From NCBI GenBank assembly GCA_037893225.1, contig JAZGUH010000552.1, positions 1-64,000 of the forward strand: DNA of 64,000 nucleotides. The letters run 5' to 3'. Below the pieces are notes generated by a model. The model saw nothing but the letters and a program-made list of their open reading frames with translations. It was not told where the DNA came from and did not search any database. Source of the stretch: Hippasteria phrygiana (lineage: Eukaryota > Echinodermata > Asteroidea > Valvatida > Goniasteridae). A program made the position numbers and the translations under genes. Each line of letters begins with the position of its first letter. The first letter of the stretch is position 1. Of the stretch, positions 23,333 through 34,802 are shown piece after piece.

Positions 23333-23609
23333 CTTTTGCCACCAATCTCCTTGACAGGCACATGGAGATTCTCATGTAGTGGCTGATTTGGGTCGGTGAT
23401 CTTGGTCAGATACTCCATTGCCTCCAGCTGTATCTGCTCATAAAGTTCAACAACCTCAACTGGAGGAGTCTCACAGATGTCAGTCTCAATGTCAAAGGTT
23501 ATTCCTCCATGAAGTTGGACATATTTGTTGTTGGCAATGAAGTTGGGGCAGCGAAAAGCAGATGAGAGCATGAGGGGAGGCAGCTCACGTTCTGTCTTGC
23601 ACTCATCCG
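23333..23609 (-). CDS. ANKAR: ANKAR-like exon, conserved linker
   Basis: A 277-nt exon after acceptor CATGTTCTTAG, ending at donor AAG|GTAAAC. It begins with CG, completing an alanine codon if joined to the one base left by the exon at 44456. The protein reads DECKTERELPPLMLSSAFRC, HGGITFDIETDICETPPVEV and ITDPNQPLHENLHVPVKEIG. No named domain. It continues without a break into YYVLSMDFETYY of the next exon. Confidence 0.82.
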
Positions 23610-23639
23610 CTAAGAACATGAAAATACAATTTTAAAAAC

Positions 23640-25260
23640 TACTTTTAAAATGGCCAAATAGAAAAAGAAAATATAAACTGTATGCAGCTACATAGAGGGC
23701 CATACTTAAAGAGCCAGCAAGGGCCAGGTTGACTAATCCCAGAGTGTCCTGGTTTGTTGTCTAATGTCTTTTTAGTTTATGTTCTTTATAACACTAACAT
23801 TCGACTCTACAGATCAAAACAACCTTGCTAATCGCAACAGGGGCCTACTATGTCCTCCAAGCCCATTCAGTACCACATCCAAGCTGTGGGATCTAAAGGT
23901 CAATATGTTTAAACTACATAGTACTGAAAGGGTTGAACATTTGGAGGCAATTTTATACTACAGATCTTCAAATGAAGACATAACTTTTCATCATTACTGT
24001 TTGAATTTGAAACATGGTGTTACATTAAAGCTTTAGAGATGAGCTCCTTAATAGCTACATGTAACAAGACTAGTACATTTATTGTTACAACTTTGGAAGA
24101 TATCTGTAGTGTCTTTAAAGAGGGGACATGTTGGTGAACAACATGTTCTGAAAACAATAACACAAACAAATTCCTACAGTGTAATCTGAAACCACCATTT
24201 TTAAAGCATGTTGAGATGACGTCATTCCCACACATGTGTCATCATTGGCTTTCTTCAATCTTAAGCTTGAGCACATTTTGCCAAGTTACAACATAGGAAC
24301 ACCTTATTAGTAAAAAAAAATGCAAAGATCCGGCCACTTCAACGATAGAGCTCAGCATGTTCTAGTCAGTAGATTAATCGATTTAGGAACATTTAGGTCA
24401 GTGGAACAACAGTGTACATGTACATGTTTTTTTTTAAAGATCATGTGGAGTGCAAAATTACATTTGTGTCATTTTCCAGGTATATGTTGCTGAAGACATA
24501 TTAAAATAAAAGGGCAATTGTTTTTGCCACTGAATAATAAAAACAACTACTTTTGAGTGGTGATTTTTCATGTCCCGTTTTGGCTTCAGTTTGTCATTTG
24601 TCTAAAAGTCTTCGTTGGGGGCAGCAGACAAAACAGCCAAAAATATGACGTTACAGCTGGGAGTCGGGTTTTGGCACTGTGTAATGCATAGGGCGGGCGG
24701 GTTTTTCAAAATCACTCTGCGCACCATTATAGTTAATACATTCGACCCCCGGCCGTGTGCTCAGCGCTGCATTGAATTAATACATAACGGGAACGGGATT
24801 CCATGGGTAGGAATTGACCTGGGTAATCCAAGTGAAATTGTTATGCCCTGTTTATTTGGGTCATCTGAAATATCACTATCACTGTAGCACCAAACAAATG
24901 TAGCAGAATCAAAGAACTGCGACTCCTTGATTCCACAGACACCGCGCGCACCGCGGTGCAAATGATCAACCATACATGTAGGCTGGCCCGACCGGGCGAT
25001 AATACTAGTTGTTATGGCATGGATGTCCGTGCGTGTGCATATGCGCTGCACCGCCATGACTGCGCTGCCACGGCATGGCAGAAGTACCACACGTAGGCGC
25101 GGCCTACATAATGTACACTCAAGTCGGATACCGCTTCAGCTTCTGCTTGTATACTGTACACAACGCCCTATCTCGGTACAGTGTCAAATGTGGCAAGCCG
25201 TCCTAAATTTTGAAGTGAGCCCGGTTTACAATCTCCCTCAATTCTGTCTAAAGCCGATTT
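23640..25260. other. intronic stretch, no gene seen
   Basis: Left part of the 20.8 kb ANKAR intron. No coding domain seen. CGTTACAGCTGGGAGTCG (24650-24668) recurs inverted at about 28853-28871, so the LINE at 25.3-27.9 kb lies between two inverted copies of a short motif. Confidence 0.4.
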
Positions 25261-25264
25261 AAAA

Positions 25265-27935
25265 GTACCCAGATCTCATGTAGAGCGGACATCTTCTGGT
25301 AGTAGGTTCCACTCTGGAATTGATCGCGGGTACAGTGAAAACTTCAGGCAATCTTTATTGAAACTAGGTATCCTACATGAGTACAGTCCACTCATACAAC
25401 GTGAGTAAAGAGTCATTGTGCCTAAACTGCTCGATGTTGCTTGGTATCAATATGTGGGTTTCCTTGTAAATTGTGATGAATCTTGCTTTTGTACGGCGAT
25501 CTTCTAGAGTGTCCCATTCCAAACTTTTAACTAGTGCCGTTGCACTAGTTTCCCTTTTATAATCACCTGTGACGAAACGAGCCGCTCTCCTTTGGACACT
25601 TTCAATTATATTTTTATGAATAACATGATGAGGATCCCAAACGGTATTATTACAATACTCCAATCTGGGTCGAACCAGATCCTTGTATGCAATGGATTTC
25701 ACATCTAAGAACAGCTGTGGATATTTCTCCAAAGTAAACCCAGCATTATATTGGCTTTATTACTGATGCTATTGATATGAGTAGCCCAATTTAGATCTTT
25801 GGATATCTCAACACCAAGGTAAGGATAGCTGTTCACTTCATCTAAAGGTGTGTCGTCCATCTTAGGTGAAAATAAGAGGTTTTCTCTTGTGTGCGACCCT
25901 CATTGTGTAACATTTGGTTTTGTTAAAACTCATCTGCTATCTTTTTCCTAATTTGTCACCTTGTCTATATCAGCCTGTAGTTGAGCAGAGTCAGTGGATG
26001 TCTTTACCTCTCTGTATATAATGCAATCGTCCGCAAAAAGGCGAACCTTGGATAAAATTCCTTCTGGTAGATCGTTTATATATATTAAAAACAACAGTGG
26101 TCCCAGCACAGTTCCCTGTGGCACACCCGATATAACTTGGGATTCTGTTGAAGTTGCACCTTCGAGAACTACTTTTTGGTGACATTTGATCAGGAAAGAC
26201 TTGATCCAGGATAAGATATTATTTCTGATAACGACACTGCGAAGCTTGAGTAGAAGGCGTTCGTGAGGCACAGTATCGAAGGCCTTGCTAAAGTCCATAA
26301 TGATAAGGTCTGCTTGGCTCTTCGAATCCACAATCCTCGCAATGTCGTCCACCAAGCCTGTCAGTTGTGTATCACAAGAGAGTCCTCTCCTAAAGCCATG
26401 TTGTTTGTTATATAAGATATTATGATTTTCCAGATGATTCATGATGTGATGATGGATAATGTGTTCCAGAGGTTTACAAATAATTGAAGTGAGGGAGATC
26501 GGGCGGTAGTTTGCAGGGTTTGATCTATCACCTTTTTTGAATAATGGTGTGACATTTGCATCCAGCCAATCCTTTGGTAATGTACCAGAAGAGAGTGATC
26601 TTTGAAAAATCTTAGTGAGAACTGGTGCTACGCTTGAGGCACACTCACGTAAGACTCTTCCTAGAATCATGTCAAAGCCAGCTGCCTTTTGAGGTTTGAT
26701 ACCTTTCAAAAGTTTCTCAACACCAGGAACTGTAATTATGATGTCGGAGATACTTGGTACATTCAAAAAGTTCTTATTTTGGATGTTGTCAGTAAACTCC
26801 CTCGTAAAAACAGAGCTAAATTGCTCATTTAGAGCGTTCGCCTTTTCTGATGTTGAAGATGCAATTTTACCTCCTATCGTCTTCAGGGTTGAAACTCCAA
26901 AGACCTCCTGTCTTTTGGTTTTAAGAAAGTTCCAAAATGGCTTAGTGTTATTTTCTTTGAGACTACCACCGATGACATCTCTCACATAGTTTCTGTACTC
27001 CTTACGCATTCTTATATCAGTTGCCCGACGATGAGCTTTAAATTTCTCTCAACTCTCTTGAGTACCACTCTTTTTAGCACGTTTATAATACCGCTTTTTC
27101 TTGCGGATATCCCTTTTGATACTGTTGTTTACCCACGGAAGATTGAATTTAGAAGAACTCATTTTAGACGGAATATGTTTATCCATGGATGCCTGAAGAG
27201 TATCTCTGAAATTTGTCCAGATTTCAATGACATGTTGACTGATATAATCAGAGGTGAGGGACTGGTTTAAGTTACTATATCTTCAGAGAATTTGTTATAG
27301 TCTGCCTTGATATACAAGTATATCTTCCGTCTAGCTGGGAGCATGACCTTAGGTTTTTTTTCTACGTTAACAACAACAACATCGTGGTCACTTAATAATA
27401 TGCCTGCAATGACGTCTATATCCTTGATGAAAGATGGAATATTAGTAAAGCAAAGGTCCAAGATGTTACTTTCTCTAGTAGGCTTGTCCACTTTTTGAAA
27501 TAAGTTATGGTCCATAGCAATATCCAACATAGCCTTACTTGGTGCTGGATAACTGCCTTGAAAGCAAAATTTTCCCAATCGACGTGGGGTAAATTAAAAT
27601 CACCCAGAAGCCAAATCGAAGCCTGCTTTGGTATCTTATTGAGAACTGTGTCTAGCTGTTTGATGTAGTCCTCGATTGTAGTTTGAGGTCTATAAAAAAA
27701 CACACAAATATCGGACTAACACCTTTAACATGGATGCTTGCCCAAACTGACTCGGTATCGGTGTGTAGATCTTTTTCTTCAGATGCAATAAGTTTACTTT
27801 TAATAGCTAAGAAAACCCCTCCATGTTGGTCACTCCCACGATTTTTGTTTGGCCTCGTAGTCTTACTCTTAGTTAAATACGTTTTGAATGGAAAAATAAA
27901 CAATGCCGCAACCTCCATGCCCTTTCTGCAGATAT
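25265..27935 (-). pseudogene. CR1/Jockey-type LINE ORF2 (endonuclease and RT), damaged
   Basis: On the minus strand this holds the endonuclease segment (NRGSDQHGGVFLAIKSK, LLGDFNLPHVDWE, LLSDHDVVVVNVEKKP) and an almost intact RT from about 27010 to 25948 (NYRPISLTS, KQHGFRRGLSCDTQL, DFSKAFDTVPHERLL, GVPQGTVLGPLLFLIYINDL, RLFADDCIIY). The C-terminal region follows (YLGVEISKDLNWATHI, RPRLEYCNNTVWDPH, VQRRAARFVTGDY). The RT active site is FADD. Frameshifts occur around 27580, 27690 and 25740-25940. It copies RNA into DNA at a nicked target. The 5' end and ORF1 are missing, as usual for LINEs. It lies in the ANKAR intron, on the gene's strand. Confidence 0.88.
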
Positions 27936-27939
27936 AATT

Positions 27940-29015
27940 TGGCCTTGGTGCCCTACTTACTGGCCTTGGTGCCCTCCATAATTTTGCTTTATTCAATGCC
28001 AAAGTGGCCTTGCCCTAAAAATTACCAAATTCAACTATTAACTAAAAATGTATCAACTAAAAATGAGCAATGCAGTGTTAAAGTAGTTAATGCTTGTTTG
28101 CTGAAACGTATATATGATGCATTATAATTATTATAAGTTTGCTTGAGAAACTACTGTTAAACATGCGGCGAGAGAAAAAGCTTGCTGACTACCCAAAAGT
28201 CTGGTTAAGTAGTCCGGCCGACGAGTGATAAAAAAAGTTAAGGGCAAGCCCTGTCAGTTTGGCATTGTTCGGCAGAAGGGGACTACTTTTCTTTAGCGTA
28301 TACAAATTCACCGGGCTCCAGAGAGGGACTTGGCCATGCAAACGACGCGGCTGACCATATACAATCTCACTGAGACACGGTAAAAAAAATATGAGTACGT
28401 AGTGCAGCGTATACGTACAGACCTTGCTTGATCTACGGCGGCTTTTTTACAAAGATTGCAGTATTGCTCCTGGAAAACCTTATACTTTAGGCTCCGTGGT
28501 ATTATATGTTTGTCCCCGGAAAAAGAAATAAAACATGTTAAAATACACACCAGTCTGTCTTCACTTAACTGGACCGGTACCGCGCAGGCATGGCGGGCCA
28601 GCTGCATTACTGTAGACCGAGTGATCGCGGCCCTATCCCACCTCTTCTGGTAGCTCAGGTTCGAATTGATAGGTAAGAAGTGCTCCTATATCTCTGTTTA
28701 CTTCTTGGAGATCATCCTCATTCAATTAATGAGTGCAATGAAATAAAACAAATCCTCACTTTCGCTGTCCGAAAAAACCCTTGACGCTGAGTCAACTCTG
28801 CTTAGCTAGCTGTGTGTATGATATAGCTAGCAGCAAACAGTCGTATGAATCACGACTCCCAGCTGTAACGTCACAAATCCTTGGAACCGCCAGATGGAAC
28901 CGACGACTGTTTATTTCATTTTTATGTCGGCCGGGCAAGAAAAATCCCTAAGAATTTCCTCAATTATAAATATGAAGCGCTCAAAATTTAAAAAATGGGA
29001 CTGTGCATTTGTGTT
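27940..29015. other. intronic stretch, no gene seen
   Basis: Short overlapping open frames only, none with a recognisable domain. CTTGGTGCCCT is duplicated at 27942 and 27964. Confidence 0.4.
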
Positions 29016-29019
29016 ATAT

Positions 29020-29560
29020 ATTAGTACACTCTACACTTTCAAATATATTTCAGAAAAATGCCGCTCTTTAAGCAAGTTTGCCCCAAACAAGGCTATTAAA
29101 AGCCACTTGATGTATGGAGCTACAAAGGAAAAAAGGAATCAAAGATGCAAGAGGTAGGAATTACTATTCCCATTGAAGCAGGAAAGATCGTAAGATGAAG
29201 GGAAACACATGCACCAGGCAAAGAATTCCAAAGATACAGAACGAGGAAAAAGCTATATTGGCATAGTTTTTGGTTCTACATCTACATGTACGGGTACAGC
29301 CAGAGTATATTGGACAGCCAAGTTTCATGCTCAAACTCCTTAACTGGATAAGCCTGTGGAACAATACCATGAAAATACCTATATAACAGACTAAGAGTAG
29401 CAACAGATCTCCCATGAGAGAGTGACTAAGGATGAGCCCAACTCTTCTCCAACCAAACAAACAATGCGCTTCTACACTATCTAATAAAGATCAGTGACAA
29501 GCAGAAGTACCAGCCCAGATGCGGAAACAGTACTCTATGAGAGATGACGTATACCGGTAG
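29020..29560 (-). pseudogene. LINE 3' end (RT C-terminus and 3' UTR), copy A
   Basis: The minus strand reads LSHSLMGDLLLLL, LIQLRSLSMKLGCPIYSGCT and RCRTKNYANIAFSSF, the C-terminal block of a LINE ORF2 with frame damage. It matches 51560-52115 over its whole length, including the 3' UTR (GCCCCAAACAAGGCT, GGAGCTACAAAG, AAGAGGTAGGAATT). It is a strongly 5'-truncated LINE insertion. Confidence 0.7.
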
Positions 29561-29564
29561 TCCA

Positions 29565-30056
29565 GGGATGAGATTCTGAAAAAATGAAAAAGTCAGAATT
29601 TTGTTATCGTCATGAGAAGTGAGCACGCGTGCAGCGCGAAAAACCATGTGCGCACGGCCAAGTCCATACGCTTAACATGTCAAACAGCATTGCAAGGTAT
29701 TGGAAAATGCTTGACATTTACTGTGATAAAATGATGTCATTCATAATATTTGTTTTATTTTGACCGAGAAATTTGGGGGAAAAGAAGAAAAATCTGACAA
29801 AAAGGTGTAACAAAATATAGTTTAAAATGTTACAAAAAAGAGCATATCACCAGCGCCTTTCCCTGCGATGCATAGTTTATTTCTGCATCACACCCTAGCC
29901 CAGGTGCTTTATCCTGCCCCGGCTCTTTCAATTGCCAGATGAATTCCGACAGAAAAAATCCTCCACAAAGGCTCCAGATTTAGATTCCACCCATTCCCAT
30001 TATATTAATTCCTTTTTGTCGATCTCCTTTATCAGTCCCTCTGCTTTCTAACTAAA
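29565..30056. other. non-coding stretch
   Basis: No gene is recognised. Likely the remaining intron sequence plus the 5' UTR of the LINE that follows. Confidence 0.35.
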
Positions 30057-30143
30057 CGATGTCTTTACGACAAGACACGACGCAAACCGACAATCTCGAA
30101 AGCTGGTGGGAAAATCTCAGGACAAGTACAAGTACCGAACATG

Positions 30144-30266
30144 GTAATGGGTCAACTCATACCTGGGTCAACTCTTACCCAGGTCAACTCATACCCAGGT
30201 CACCTCGTACCCCAAAATTTACACCCAAGTTAACCTAACTAGTAACTACCAACCTTAAATTTGCAG
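30144..30266 (+). other. intron-like interruption in LINE ORF1
   Basis: The segment starts GTAATG and ends TTAAATTTGCAG. Removing it joins G and AT into an aspartate codon and keeps ORF1 open. Left in, the frame stops near 30235. Its interior is a short tandem repeat of GGTCAACTCATACCC-type words also found at about 43208-43240, so it could be an inserted repeat instead of a true intron. Confidence 0.4.
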
Positions 30267-30784
30267 ATCGGAAAATTGCCCAACTGGAGGAGTCTACATT
30301 ACACTTGGAACGGTACTCGAGGAGCTATAATCTAGATTTGGAGGCATTTCAGAACTTGTTGATGAGTCCCCATCATACCCCTATCCTGATGGAAAAATGC
30401 AATCTCGAACCTGAGATTAAAAAAGCACATCGATCCGGCTGGATTCCGAAGACACCTTCAGATAAACCTCGGCACCTCTTGGCAAAGTTTATACAGGCTG
30501 TCCCCCAAAAAAATGTCCAGGCCAAACCAGGCAACCTCAGAATCTAGATTTCGACAGATCCTGATGCGGGAACTTCTTTCATGAAAAACAGTCTTTATTT
30601 CATCAAAATCAGTCAAGCCAATCAGAAGTTATGTCATTTTTTGTGCAGCAAGGTCAGCCCCCAACTAGGAGTGACTGTGACTTGTTTACATTTTTCTGTG
30701 GTTATACATAGCAGCCCAGTCATGAAGGGAATCTCTTTGATTGTTTCTTAAGTCTGAAGTAAACTCCCTGGGGCCCGTACGATT

Positions 30785-31060
30785 TCAACTTATAAGATCT
30801 TATAAGATTCTTATAAGATTCTTATAAGATTCTTATAAGATTCTTATAAGATTCTTATAAGATTCTTATAAGATGGTCAGAATCTGATAAGATTCTTATA
30901 AGAATGCACAGCAAGTAAGAAATTGTTAATTCGAAGTAAGAAAATCAGGTAAGATTCTTATAAGAACACAAAAGGTGTAAGAAATGTGAACAATTATTAT
31001 AAGATTTCTAATGCAGTAGGTAAAATGTCACACTTAATGGATTTCTTATAAGATTGCTTC
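30785..31060 (+). repeat. TTCTTATAAGA tandem repeat
   Basis: Eight or so units of TTCTTATAAGA, each a near-palindrome, lie in tandem at about 30787-30873. Scattered single copies continue to about 31055. It lies just inside the left inverted repeat of the mariner element. Confidence 0.7.
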
Positions 31061-31083
31061 CCCAATTTTCTGATTTCCTCATA

Positions 31084-32320
31084 AGGCCTTTTCACACTAC
31101 GAAAAATCTCGATGTTGGACCCGGGTCCGACCCTTGTTGACTAGACTGACCTTTTTACACTGCAACATTTCAACACGGCACTGACCAGTGTAGAGCGCTC
31201 AACCCGGGTTGAAACTCAACCCTGCTCGGGAGGTGGGTTGAGAGCTCTCGACCCGTGTAGAGAAGTTGGACCCGTGTTGAAAGTCGTAGTGTTAACGTCT
31301 CCGGGTTGAGAATTCGACCCGTGTAAGCGTGGATCGGAGTGTGCGTGCAGAGCACCACATACTAGGCTGTTCGATATGACGATATTTGCCGATGTTTCGG
31401 TATTATGTTGCTTTTTCAGTTTTTGCAGCGTTTATGGTTTCTCCAAGTGTGTAGGCCTATACGTTAAGTGTGGATTAGTCTAGATTACTTTGCGCGAAAT
31501 TATTTCCAATAAATTTGACGGCAGAATAGTACATAACGTATATGGAGGAATAAAAAAATACATTCTGTACTAAATGTGTCGTTTCTTTAATCGTTTTAAA
31601 CCCCGACATGACTTATCCGACATCTCCGCGCCGTATGTAGCGGACATTGCGTGCATGCATATTCAATCGTTACTGTAATCTTGGTCAAATGCAAACAACC
31701 GCACTTAACGCTACCATATTATTCCTAGTGTACAATGTACGTACATGCTGCTAACATTATGCGAACTTCGTCTCGAGAAAAGGCTACTAAGGTATGAGGG
31801 GGCCGGGGTTATTGCTCAATATGGGGAACCCCAAAAGTGCATCTGCGCGTGCACGTTGCTTTGTTACAAACAGCTGGCCTTGGCCGCCGGTCAAGTACAA
31901 GTGCGTGTTTCGTGCAAGCATGGAGGAATAAAACACACTGGATACTTTTACCTCCGAGATGTCGTAGAAAATGTGCCCCAAATCAGACAAAGGACCGACA
32001 TGGAGTGAAGAAGATTTGGGCTGACAGCTCCATCCAAAGCCAGCTCGGCAGAACGACCAGAATGCAGTATGGGGATTTTCCGATTCGACCCGTGTTGAAC
32101 GGCCGGCCGTGTGTGTAGTGTGAAACGATCGCACAATACACGGGTCGAAACATTACACGTGTAGCAAAAATGCTGGCGCTGCGTGAGTAGTGTGAAAAGG
32201 CAGCGTAATTGACCCGTGTTGAAATGTTAAGAAGTCTACACGGGTCGGACCCGTGTCGGACCCGTGTAGATTTCAACACGGGTCGAACGTACATAGTGTA
32301 GATTTCCTAACAGGGACCCA
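31084..32320. repeat. nested repeat rich in ACCCGTGT palindromes
   Basis: The left boundary AAGGCCTTTTCACACTAC (31085) recurs inverted at about 32187-32204 (GTAGTGTGAAAAGGC). Between and just beyond these ends, GACCCGTGT and its complement ACACGGGTC occur more than ten times in both orientations (clusters at 31120-31330 and 32080-32290). This looks like a MITE with subterminal inverted motifs inserted in the mariner element. The N-terminus of the transposase is lost at its right side. Confidence 0.5.
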
Positions 32321-32324
32321 CCTG

Positions 32325-33115
32325 TTGGACGAACAATCAAGCGAATTGTGGCAAAGTATGAAAATCACAACACCAGTTTGAATCGGAATAAGGAGAACAG
32401 TGCCAGGCCAAGGACACGGAGAGACATTAATTCCTTGGCACAGTTTCGAGCCAGCATGGAAGACGACCCAAGACAATCAACCAGGCGTAACCAACTGCAC
32501 ATTCCAAAGTCGTCCTTTTCACGAATGGCAGCAGAGGTAAAATTCCATCCCTACAAAGTCCAGACCAGGCATGGCTTAGCCCCAGGTGATCCAAAGGGGA
32601 GGATGCGGTACTCAAGATGGTTCACTGCTGTGCGACGACGATTTATCTGTGGTGATGAGGCAAAGTTTCCTCTGAACGGGTGCATCAACAATGAGCCTAT
32701 GCAGCAAAAGACCATCCACCTAGGAAGTTTACTTCAGACTCAAGAACCGATCAGAGAGATTCCCTTCATGTCTGGGCTGCTATAACCACAACGGGCAGTT
32801 TCTTGGGCCCTACTTTTTCAATGGAAACATGAATGGTGAAAACTATCTTCACATGATCAACACCTTTGTCATCGAGGAGTGCCATAGATTGGGGATTCAA
32901 GACCATTGGTGGTTACAGGACGGCGCCCCACCCCATCGCAGGGTCATTGTCAGGGACAGATTACAGGAGATCTTCCCAGGAAGAGTTGTTGGTGTTGGGC
33001 ATGAAATCGAGTTCCCACCACGTTCGCCAGATCTCACACCAATGTACTTTTTTGTTTGGGGATATGTGAAGGGAAAAGTTTATGATCCCCACTTGCAGAC
33101 AACCTCGATGATCTG
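32325..33115 (+). pseudogene. Tc1/mariner-type transposase, broken
   Basis: The enzyme cuts and joins the element ends. After a truncated N-terminus the frame reads RTIKRIVAKYENHNTSLNRN, RPRTRRD and the second helix-turn-helix DPRQSTRRNQLHIPKSSFSR. FHPYKVQTRHGLAPGDPKGR then leads to the DDE domain. The first Asp is in ICGDEAKFPLNG; the second in WWLQDGAPPH after a frameshift near 32750. The third falls in RSPDLTPMYFFVWG, where the usual CDFF is MYFF, so the third catalytic residue is changed to Tyr. With a frameshift and a lost catalytic residue this copy cannot be active. Confidence 0.82.
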
Positions 33116-34039
33116 AGGCAATGAATCATACATGCATTTGATGTCATTCCTAGGCGTATGATAATGTTAGCAATGCAAGACATTGAGAGAAGAGCCCATG
33201 TTTGCATCCAGCTTGGAGGTGTTCGGGTTGAAGGGCGGGCAGCTGGTGAATGAAATGTCATCAAGTGAATGTTAATGTTGACATTGATAATAAAAATAGA
33301 CGAAGAAGATTCATTGTAAATAATAACTGTAAATGCAAAGAGAAAGAAAAAAAGGAAAAAGAAAAAAGAAAGTGTCATGAAAAATAAAGGAAAGTCACAG
33401 TCAGTCACTCCTAGTTGGCGGCTGACCTTGCTGCACAAAAAATTACATAACTTCTGATTGGCTTGACTGATTTTGATGAAATAAAGACTATTTTTCATGT
33501 AAGAAGTTCCCGCATCAGGATTTGTCGAAATCTAGATTCTGAGGTTGCCTGGTTTGGCCTAGAATTTTTTTTTTGGGACACCCTGTATACCGCCTTGAAT
33601 GCCAAGCAGTTCTTCAGCGAGGCAAAAAGGCTCTTGCTAAATGTGGCATCTATATGATCCAGGATCTCTCGGCAGCGGATGCAGCAAAAAAGAGAAGCCT
33701 GAAAGATGTCATGAGTAAGGCGTACCAAGAGGGCAAGAAGCCAAACTTCCGCAATGGTCAACTCTACATCAATGGCCAAAAATATATACCTAAGTCATAA
33801 ATCCCCAGCCAGTTTATACAAAGTTCGTTATAATCAACTGGTGGCCTTTAAGATTTTGTTTTTTCAACTATTGGTAGCAGTGTTTTCTTGACAAGTGTCA
33901 ATTCATATCTTAATGTATAAATTGTACCTTCAGCCCGTACATGTATGTACTGTATTATAAATCTATATTTTCTATGTGTATGTACTGTCTTATACAGATC
34001 TGTTTTGTATGTGTATTACAGGCCAGCATCAATTCGATT

Positions 34040-34800
34040 CGTTTTTTGATAAGTAATCTTTGATTTCCCAATTAACGAAGATAATCCACTTCACATATAC
34101 AATCATTCTTTCTACTATTCCACTGAGCAAGTCCCTCAAGAAATCAACCAGAGTTCTGTATCAGTATTACATATTAATACTGAAAACCTTAAAGTGTTCT
34201 TGAAGTCATTAAATCATACATTTTCCATTATTGCACTCTCTGAAATGTGGCTAAAAGCTGATCCTCGTAGTTATTATTTTTTGCCTGGTTATCAACTCAT
34301 TGTGAACTATAGAAAGGGTACTAAAGCTGGAGGTGGAGTTGCTCTTTATGTTTCTTCTAACTTGAATTTATTTGTCAGAGAAGACTTCAAGTATTCGAAT
34401 GAATCACTTGAATCGCTTTTTATTGAAGTAGTTCATCCAAAAGTTAAAAACATAATTTCAGGGGTTGTATATAAAGCACCTTCTGTTGATCACGATGAAT
34501 TTATGGCCACAAAATATTTGTTCAGTATAGCTCTTCAAAACAAATCCTGTATTATTTCTGGAGACTTCAACATTTATTTATTAAACTATACCAACTCTTG
34601 CTCCAAGTCTATCATCAATCTAATAACATCCCATTCTTTTTTCCCATTAATCAATAAGCCAACTCGTATTACTAATACTTCAGCTACACTCATTGATAAT
34701 ATATTCTCAAACATTTTACCTTCACCCAAATCAACGAAATTTTTTTTACCATAGCTCAAATTCACCTTGGATCACCCCCTCATTACTTAAATCTATTATA
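34040..34800 (+). pseudogene. LINE ORF2 endonuclease domain, 3' truncated
   Basis: After ORF1 (33800) the plus strand opens ORF2, whose apurinic-type endonuclease nicks the target. It reads VLHINTENLKVFLKSLNHTF, IIALSEMWLKAD, GGGVALYVSS, GVVYKAPSVDHDEF, CIISGDFNIYLLNY and INKPTRITNTSATLIDNIFS. A frameshift near 34740 leads into NSPWITPSLLKSI, the usual linker after the endonuclease. At about 34800 it ends abruptly against a Penelope-like element, so the whole RT is missing. The endonuclease core catalytic motif GDFN is intact. Confidence 0.82.
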
Positions 34801-34802
34801 TA

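Larger units (their letters stand above)
30494..33585 (+). mobile_element. Tc1/mariner-superfamily element, 3.1 kb, long TIRs
   Basis: The ends CAGGCTGTCCC at left and CAGGGTGTCCC (right end read on the other strand) open inverted repeats of about 190 bases (30494-30682 and 33393-33585). TATA flanks both sides. Removing the element plus one TA restores the LINE ORF1 frame exactly (AKFI then YRLEC), so the target duplication is TA, as this superfamily requires. It contains a broken transposase (32325-33115) and a non-coding left half occupied by a second repeat (31084-32320). Confidence 0.85.
30059..33800 (+). pseudogene. LINE ORF1, split by a mariner element
   Basis: ORF1 of a LINE encodes the RNA-binding chaperone of the retrotransposition particle. 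An ATG at 30059 opens MSLRQDTTQTDNLESWWENL. The frame resumes at 30267 with DRKIAQLEESTLHLERYS, a likely coiled coil, and runs to KPRHLLAKFI. There the 3.1 kb element 30494-33585 is inserted. On its far side the same frame continues YRLECQAVLQRGKKALAKCG, then KRSLKDVMSKAYQEGKK and ends INGQKYIPKS with a stop at 33798-33800. The gap at 30144-30266 behaves like an intron or a repeat insertion. ORF2 follows at about 34.1 kb. Confidence 0.7.

Noticed and set aside
33034..33498. 154-codon minus-strand frame with Phe/Leu run
   Set aside because: It runs antisense through the transposase end and an A/G-rich tract; no domain.
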